A stretch of DNA of 64,000 nt from Anaerolineales bacterium (lineage in GTDB: Bacteria > Chloroflexota > Anaerolineae > Anaerolineales > Villigracilaceae), in contig CP129480.1 of assembly GCA_030583885.1 (NCBI GenBank), positions 1,736,001 to 1,800,000 of the forward strand. Reading direction: 5' to 3'. The notes beneath the pieces were generated by a model that saw nothing but the letters and a program-made list of their open reading frames with translations, searched no databases and was not told the DNA's origin. Positions 59,711 through 64,000 of the stretch are shown piece after piece (the first letter of the stretch is position 1; each line of letters begins with the position of its first letter). Made by a program: the position numbers and the translations under genes.

Positions 59711-60811
59711 ATGACTCGTGGACTTTCCTGGCGTAATTTCGATTTTCTTCTTCTCGGCGCAATCGTGCTGGCATCCTCGTTTGGTACCGTGATGATCCGC
59801 TCGGCTGTTGCGGGGAACGAAGTGCTTTTGCCGCTGATTACGCGCCAGATATATTTTGCCTTGCTCGGCGTGGTCCTTATTTTTATCGTCGCATCCATAG
59901 ATTACCGGTACTGGCTGGCTCTCTACCGGCCGATCTATTTTGGGATTTTGATCTTTCTGGTGACATTGACCGGCTTTGGTCAATCCGCTTTTGGCGCCCA
60001 GCGCTGGTTCCAGGTGGGGGTTTTGTTCCTCCAGCCGACGGAATTTGCAAAGATCGTTGCCATCATCGTCCTCGCGCGTTACTTTGAGGCGGCCCAGAAT
60101 CAGCCTCGCGATTGGAAATGGGCCTTTGGCGGCCTGCTTTGGGCGTCTGGCATTATCGTGTTGATTCTGCTCCAACCCAATTTAAGTAATGTGGTTGTGT
60201 TGACGGTCGTCTTCGTGTCCATGTTGTGGATCAACGGGCTGCAGATCAGGCAGGTGATTACCCTGGGGCTATCCGGAATTGGGCTTGCAGCGCTGGCGTT
60301 TCCCTTCCTTGAAGAATATCAACGCGCACGTGTGCTGACCTTCATCTTCCCGGATCCAAATGCAACCTACGGAGCGACGTATAATGTACAACAGGCCTTG
60401 ATCGCCATTGGATCCGGCGGATTCTTTGGGCAGGGGTATGGCCACGGCACGCAGACACAATTGCGTTTTCTCAAGGTGCGTCACACCGACTTTATCTTCT
60501 CCGCCATCTCGGAGGAATTTGGCATGATTGGCGGCGTGATCGTGATTCTCACGCTGGCGTTCATCGTCTGGCGCTGTATCCGCGCTGCACAAAAGGCTCG
60601 GGATGTCTCGGGCTCGATGATCGCCTTTGGCGTGGCGATCTTGATCTTTTTTCAAGGTGCGATCAATATTGGCGTAAACTTGAACGTTGTGCCTGTCTCC
60701 GGGCTGCCGCTCCCATTCATCAGTTATGGCGGAAGCGGTTTGACTGCGTTGATGCTCGGCATCGGGCTGGTCGAATCCGTCGTCATGCGCCACAAACAAA
60801 TGGAATTTTGA
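59711..60811 (+). CDS. rodA: Peptidoglycan glycosyltransferase RodA (SEDS family)
   Basis: This 366-residue SEDS protein has about ten membrane helices and the family hallmarks FGAQRWFQVG, FLQPTEFAKIVAIIVLARYF, the catalytic-loop region (QTQLRFLKVRHTDFIFSAISEEFG) and LPFISYGGSGL. It polymerises lipid II with PBP2 in the elongasome; RodA is favoured over FtsW by neighbourhood. The ATG at 59711 directly follows the terminator T tract with no ribosome site; a TTG at 59690 inside the hairpin is the alternative. Confidence 0.93.
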   Translation: MTRGLSWRNFDFLLLGAIVLASSFGTVMIRSAVAGNEVLLPLITRQIYFALLGVVLIFIVASIDYRYWLALYRPIYFGILIFLVTLTGFGQSAFGAQRWFQVGVLFLQPTEFAKIVAIIVLARYFEAAQNQPRDWKWAFGGLLWASGIIVLILLQPNLSNVVVLTVVFVSMLWINGLQIRQVITLGLSGIGLAALAFPFLEEYQRARVLTFIFPDPNATYGATYNVQQALIAIGSGGFFGQGYGHGTQTQLRFLKVRHTDFIFSAISEEFGMIGGVIVILTLAFIVWRCIRAAQKARDVSGSMIAFGVAILIFFQGAINIGVNLNVVPVSGLPLPFISYGGSGLTALMLGIGLVESVVMRHKQMEF

Positions 60812-60828
60812 TTCTAGGAGGCTTTATC

Positions 60829-62310
60829 TTGCCGATCAAACCTGCACGAACCCGCATCGCCCCCTCCCCAACCGGGCACATGCACCTCGGCACGGCGCGC
60901 GTCGCCCTGTATGATTATCTGCTCGCAAGGAAGACTGGCGGACAGTTTGTTCTTCGCATTGAAGATACCGACCTCAAACGCACCGTCCCCGGCGCGGAGC
61001 AGGAGATCATGGACGGCTTGCGCTGGCTTGGTTTGCAATATGATGAAGGCCCTGATGTCGGCGGAAAATTCGGTCCCTACCGCCAGACCGAACGCCGCGA
61101 GATCTACCAGCATCACGCAAAAATCCTCGTGGACAACGGCAGCGCCTATCCCTGCTTCTGCACAGCAGACCAACTCGAAAAGGTCAAACAGGAGCAGCTG
61201 AAACGCAAGGAAAACCCACATTACGACGGAACCTGCCGTGTCCTTGATCCCGACCAAGCCGCAAAACGCATGGCGGGCGGTGAGAAATACACCATCCGCT
61301 TCAAGATGCCAAAGGATGGCATTACCATCGCACGCGATCATCTGCGCGGCGACATCACCACCGAAAACAAACAACTCAACGATTACGTCCTCTTGAAATC
61401 CGACGGCTTGCCGACCTATCATCTTGCCGCCATTGTGGATGACCACGATATGCAGATCACGCATGTCATGCGCGGCTCGGAGTGGCTGGGCACATTCCCC
61501 TTGCATGTCAATATCGTCCGCGCCTTTGGCTGGGAGGAGCCGATCTGGATTCATCTCTCCGTCTTCCTCAAGCCAAGTGGCAAAGGCAAAATGAGCAAAC
61601 GCGAAGCTGCCACTGCAATGAAAGACGGCTACTCCATTTTTATCAAGGATATGCAGGAACTTGGCTTCACTCCCGAAGGGGTTTTGAACTGGTCTGCGTT
61701 GATGGGGTGGGGTGTCCCCGAAGATGATGTGATGAGCGTGGAACAAATGATCGACCGCTTTACGGTCGACTCTTTGACTGCCTCTCCCGCTGCGATCAAC
61801 TTCCAAAAACTGGATCACTTCAACGCGACTCACATCCGTCTTTTCACGACCGATGAACTGGCAGCCCGCCTCAAGCCATATTTCACCCGTGAGGGACTTA
61901 ATATGGACGATGGTATTTTGTTGAAAATCATCCCGCTCATTCGTGAGCGGCTGGTCACATTGGATGATTGTATTGCATTTGGTGGATTTTTCTTCAAGGA
62001 TAATATAACTCTCAATCCTGAAGATTTGATCGCGAAGGGATTGGATGCGAAACAGTCCGCGGATACTGCCCGCAGGGTGTATCAGATTCTGGAAGCGCAG
62101 CCGGATATCAGCCATGAACGATGCGAGCCGCCTCTGCGGGCATATGTCGAGGAAAGTGGATTGAATGTCAATCAAGTGTTTGGTATTTTGCGGGTAGCCA
62201 TAACGGGGCAAAAAGTCAGCCCTCCGCTGTTCGAGTCGATGGAAATCATCGGCAGGGAAAAATGTTTGCAAAGAATTAAGGATGCGATTGAAATTTTGAA
62301 AAAGTTGTAA
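60829..62310 (+). CDS. gltX: Glutamate-tRNA ligase
   Basis: This 493-residue class I synthetase charges tRNA-Glu. The HIGH-equivalent is APSPTGHMHLGTAR, the KMSKS-equivalent KGKMSKREAA, and the C-terminal alpha-helical anticodon-binding region spans about 320-493. The start is a TTG at 60829, seven bases after AGGAGG, giving an N-terminus PIKPARTRIAPSPTG; no ATG fits. The gene is likely co-transcribed with rodA. Confidence 0.95.
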   Translation: MPIKPARTRIAPSPTGHMHLGTARVALYDYLLARKTGGQFVLRIEDTDLKRTVPGAEQEIMDGLRWLGLQYDEGPDVGGKFGPYRQTERREIYQHHAKILVDNGSAYPCFCTADQLEKVKQEQLKRKENPHYDGTCRVLDPDQAAKRMAGGEKYTIRFKMPKDGITIARDHLRGDITTENKQLNDYVLLKSDGLPTYHLAAIVDDHDMQITHVMRGSEWLGTFPLHVNIVRAFGWEEPIWIHLSVFLKPSGKGKMSKREAATAMKDGYSIFIKDMQELGFTPEGVLNWSALMGWGVPEDDVMSVEQMIDRFTVDSLTASPAAINFQKLDHFNATHIRLFTTDELAARLKPYFTREGLNMDDGILLKIIPLIRERLVTLDDCIAFGGFFFKDNITLNPEDLIAKGLDAKQSADTARRVYQILEAQPDISHERCEPPLRAYVEESGLNVNQVFGILRVAITGQKVSPPLFESMEIIGREKCLQRIKDAIEILKKL

Positions 62311-62336
62311 CGGTTTTTATGCAGCGTGGAGGAGAA

Positions 62337-63401
62337 ATGGATTTAACAATTACCGCCCGGGATATTGTTGGCAAAGATCCTTTTGGCCGCTTCCTTGCAT
62401 GGGTCAAATTGAAGCCTTGGCAGGCAGCGCTGTTGAGTTTTTCTTTTTTTCTTGTATACATGCTGGTTCTGCCTGCCTGCTTCGATGTGCTGTTTCCGCG
62501 GGACGGATTGGAGCGGAGCAGTATCGTTGACAGGGTAAATCAGGTTGGGTTTTGGGTCATTCATCCAGCTGTCGTGTTTTTCTATGTATGGCAGCCTGCC
62601 TCGATAGCTGGGTTATACAGTCTTATATTGCCGCTCGCACCATCCTCCATGCTTGATGGGCTTTCCCGGGCTGCGCGAATTTCCCATAAAACAGCCCGCG
62701 GGTGGGTGCTGGGAGTCTTATCAGGCGCGATTGTTGTGTACCTTGGTGTGATTTTTATTTTGGAGCATATGGGCGCGCGCTGGTATTCAATTAATTGGTT
62801 GATGGCGGCGATCCTGCAGGTTTCACGCTTCCTTTTGTTTTACATGATTGTGGTTGTCTTTGTTCGTCATTTGCTGGTTGCTTTCAACTTGAATCGCGTT
62901 TACCATCATGTAAAACTGCCTGTATTGATGGGACAGTCGAAATACGGTACGGCGTTTGACGCAATTACAAGTTACGGCATGGTTTTTGCAGGCTTTGGTG
63001 CGATACTTGGACTTTTTGTTACCATGCGCCATCTTTATTCGACGCCTGTTTTTCCGGAAGATGCGATTTATCTTGGTCTGTACCTGATCCTGATGCCACT
63101 TGCCTTCCTCCTTCCCTTTTGGCAGGCCCATGTTAACATGCGTTCGGCGCGAATGACCGCCCTCCGGCAGATCTCGGATCTGCTCCAGGATGAATATGAC
63201 CGATTAATGACGGATGTGTCCTGCGGGGTTGGTGCGGAATTCTCATCGGAACGAATCAAATCACTCCGCGCATTACTTGAATTGACCGAGAAGGCGCCGA
63301 TCTGGCCCTTTGAAAATTGGATCATTTATCGCGTGTTCGCCGCGACGATATTTCCCTTGGTGATGACCGGCTTGGGTTTCCTATTTGAGTTAATGTTGTA
63401 A
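62337..63401 (+). CDS. Multi-spanning membrane protein of unknown function
   Basis: This 354-residue protein has about seven or eight hydrophobic segments between residues 32 and 275 and again near the C-terminus (FAATIFPLVMTGLGFLFELML), with a polar stretch at about 275-330 that includes a helical, charged region (ISDLLQDEYDRLMTDV). No family was recognised. GGAGGAG precedes the ATG at 62337. The next gene, a coiled-coil protein, starts 28 nt later and may be its partner. Confidence 0.7.
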   Translation: MDLTITARDIVGKDPFGRFLAWVKLKPWQAALLSFSFFLVYMLVLPACFDVLFPRDGLERSSIVDRVNQVGFWVIHPAVVFFYVWQPASIAGLYSLILPLAPSSMLDGLSRAARISHKTARGWVLGVLSGAIVVYLGVIFILEHMGARWYSINWLMAAILQVSRFLLFYMIVVVFVRHLLVAFNLNRVYHHVKLPVLMGQSKYGTAFDAITSYGMVFAGFGAILGLFVTMRHLYSTPVFPEDAIYLGLYLILMPLAFLLPFWQAHVNMRSARMTALRQISDLLQDEYDRLMTDVSCGVGAEFSSERIKSLRALLELTEKAPIWPFENWIIYRVFAATIFPLVMTGLGFLFELML

Positions 63402-63429
63402 TTGTAAAAGGTGAACAGGAGAAATAATA

Positions 63430-64000
63430 ATGGCCGCTGACCCCGTTAAAAAACTTGCTTCCGATATCAAGTTGCTGAGAACGAAGTTCAATACACTGGA
63501 AGAAAGTACCCGCCTGACGAGCGTGCGCGACTCGCTGGAGGATACGCAGACCACGATCGAGGGATTTGCGGACAAGGTGACGGGGCTGCGCGCACGGGGT
63601 TATGTGTTTGGGATGAATTTTGAATCCCGTGCCGCGACCCTACTGGAAAAATGGAAAGCGCTCGCGCCGAACATCAACAAACAGATCGAAGAGCAGGCGG
63701 GACAGTTGCAAACTGCAATAGCGCCCCTGCGGCCGCGCATGACTCAACTGGCGGCGGCTTCGGGAAATCAGACGCAGGCGCAAGGTTTGCTGGAGCAGGT
63801 CAAACCACAGGTCGAGTCATTGGAGGCGCAGGTCCATGCCGCCGGCAGGCAGATCAGCGGCATGTATGATTCTGTCCGGAGCGAGGTCAACAAATTCAGT
63901 AATGAAATCCGCAGGATTGACTACATGCTGACTAATCTCTCACAGGCGGCGTTTCCATTGCTTGCCACCGAAGCAGGCCTGATGGCGGTCAAGGCGGTTT
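63430..64000 (+). CDS. Coiled-coil protein of unknown function, 3' end outside the window
   Basis: An open frame runs from the ATG at 63430 to the window edge (190 residues seen). GGAG lies 9 bases upstream of the ATG. The sequence is helical with heptad-like Leu spacing (KLASDIKLLRTKFNTLEES; GLLEQVKPQVESLEAQVHAA) and little hydrophobic core, as in filamentous or structural proteins. No family was recognised. It appears to be part of the same operon as the membrane protein upstream. Confidence 0.7.
   Translation, partial: MAADPVKKLASDIKLLRTKFNTLEESTRLTSVRDSLEDTQTTIEGFADKVTGLRARGYVFGMNFESRAATLLEKWKALAPNINKQIEEQAGQLQTAIAPLRPRMTQLAAASGNQTQAQGLLEQVKPQVESLEAQVHAAGRQISGMYDSVRSEVNKFSNEIRRIDYMLTNLSQAAFPLLATEAGLMAVKAV

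Noticed and set aside
60814..62271. A 485-codon open frame antisense to gltX
   Set aside because: gltX on the plus strand has clear synthetase motifs; the antisense frame has no recognisable family and arises from codon bias.
1..64000. CRISPR arrays, tRNA or rRNA genes, insertion sequences, integrases
   Set aside because: No regularly spaced repeats, no cloverleaf-like gap sequence, and no recombinase or transposase motif was seen on either strand.

Overview
The window reads as a chromosomal segment of a Chloroflexota bacterium, most likely class Anaerolineae. This is inferred from gene content and protein character, not from a marker-gene search. The clues are a flavin/acyl-CoA and biotin-carboxylase metabolism, an F420-type deazaflavin reductase, many GT-C membrane glycosyltransferases, lipoproteins with Ala/Pro/Thr-rich linkers, and a full mreBCD-PBP2-minCDE-rodA set. 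No tRNA, rRNA, CRISPR array, transposase, integrase or phage gene was found. The gene density is very high, the longest gap between genes is just under 300 bases, and many neighbours overlap by the ATGA type.

Layout. 1-7,700: the end of an amine oxidase, scpA, a molybdopterin block (moaC, cupin, moaD, moaE), two GNAT acetyltransferases, fabF, rplS, a C26 amidohydrolase, a DUF4442 hotdog protein and murI. 7,650-21,711 (minus strand): one long run that, read in its own direction, holds an acyl-CoA dehydrogenase, GT39-like protein, zinc-type alcohol dehydrogenase, GT-C protein, small membrane protein, acyl-CoA carboxylase (carboxyltransferase, biotin carboxylase, biotin carrier), CYTH protein, ABC-2 exporter (ATPase and two permeases) and an F420-dependent reductase. 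21,848-26,070: a polyamine-type ABC importer with its own promoter, structured leader, internal hairpin and terminator. 26,205-30,810: a tight plus-strand operon with a DUF6992-like membrane protein, SET-domain protein, GT39-like protein, CPBP protease, GNAT, ComEA and a methyltransferase. 30,856-33,486 (minus): YwiC-like, DUF2007, DsrE/YedF-like and a second acyl-CoA dehydrogenase. 33,567-34,596: a membrane-anchored cyclophilin and a small Cys protein. 34,598-45,014 (minus): RsmD, UroD-like, FemAB, polysaccharide deacetylase, GT-C, thioesterase, GtrA, UDP-glucuronate decarboxylase and lipoproteins. 45,068-46,404: scpB and an RsuA-type pseudouridine synthase. 46,484-53,044 (minus): CBS-ACT, M20 peptidase, VTT protein, cyclophilin, udk, a Crp/Fnr-thioredoxin-DUF2892 redox module and degV. 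53,185-64,000: mreB, mreC, mreD, mrdA, minC, minD, minE, rodA, gltX, a multi-spanning membrane protein and the start of a coiled-coil protein.

How it fits together. The last block is the machinery for rod shape and division-site placement. murI supplies D-glutamate, and the four GT-C proteins with GtrA, FemAB, the deacetylase and the xylose-forming epimerase point to glycan decoration of the envelope. The two acyl-CoA dehydrogenases, the acyl-CoA carboxylase, a thioesterase and fabF suggest branched-chain or odd-chain acyl-CoA breakdown as well as fatty-acid synthesis.

The most unusual feature is non-coding. A palindromic element of about 69 bp occurs twice (26,127-26,195 and 52,098-52,166, opposite orientations). 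Each copy ends in a TATAA box immediately before a gene, and one of these genes encodes a Crp/Fnr regulator. Further GTGAC/GTCAC palindromes lie at promoter positions nearby, including one centred about 41 nt before a predicted start site. Several genes have a TATAAT box only 6-10 nt before the start codon, which suggests leaderless transcripts.
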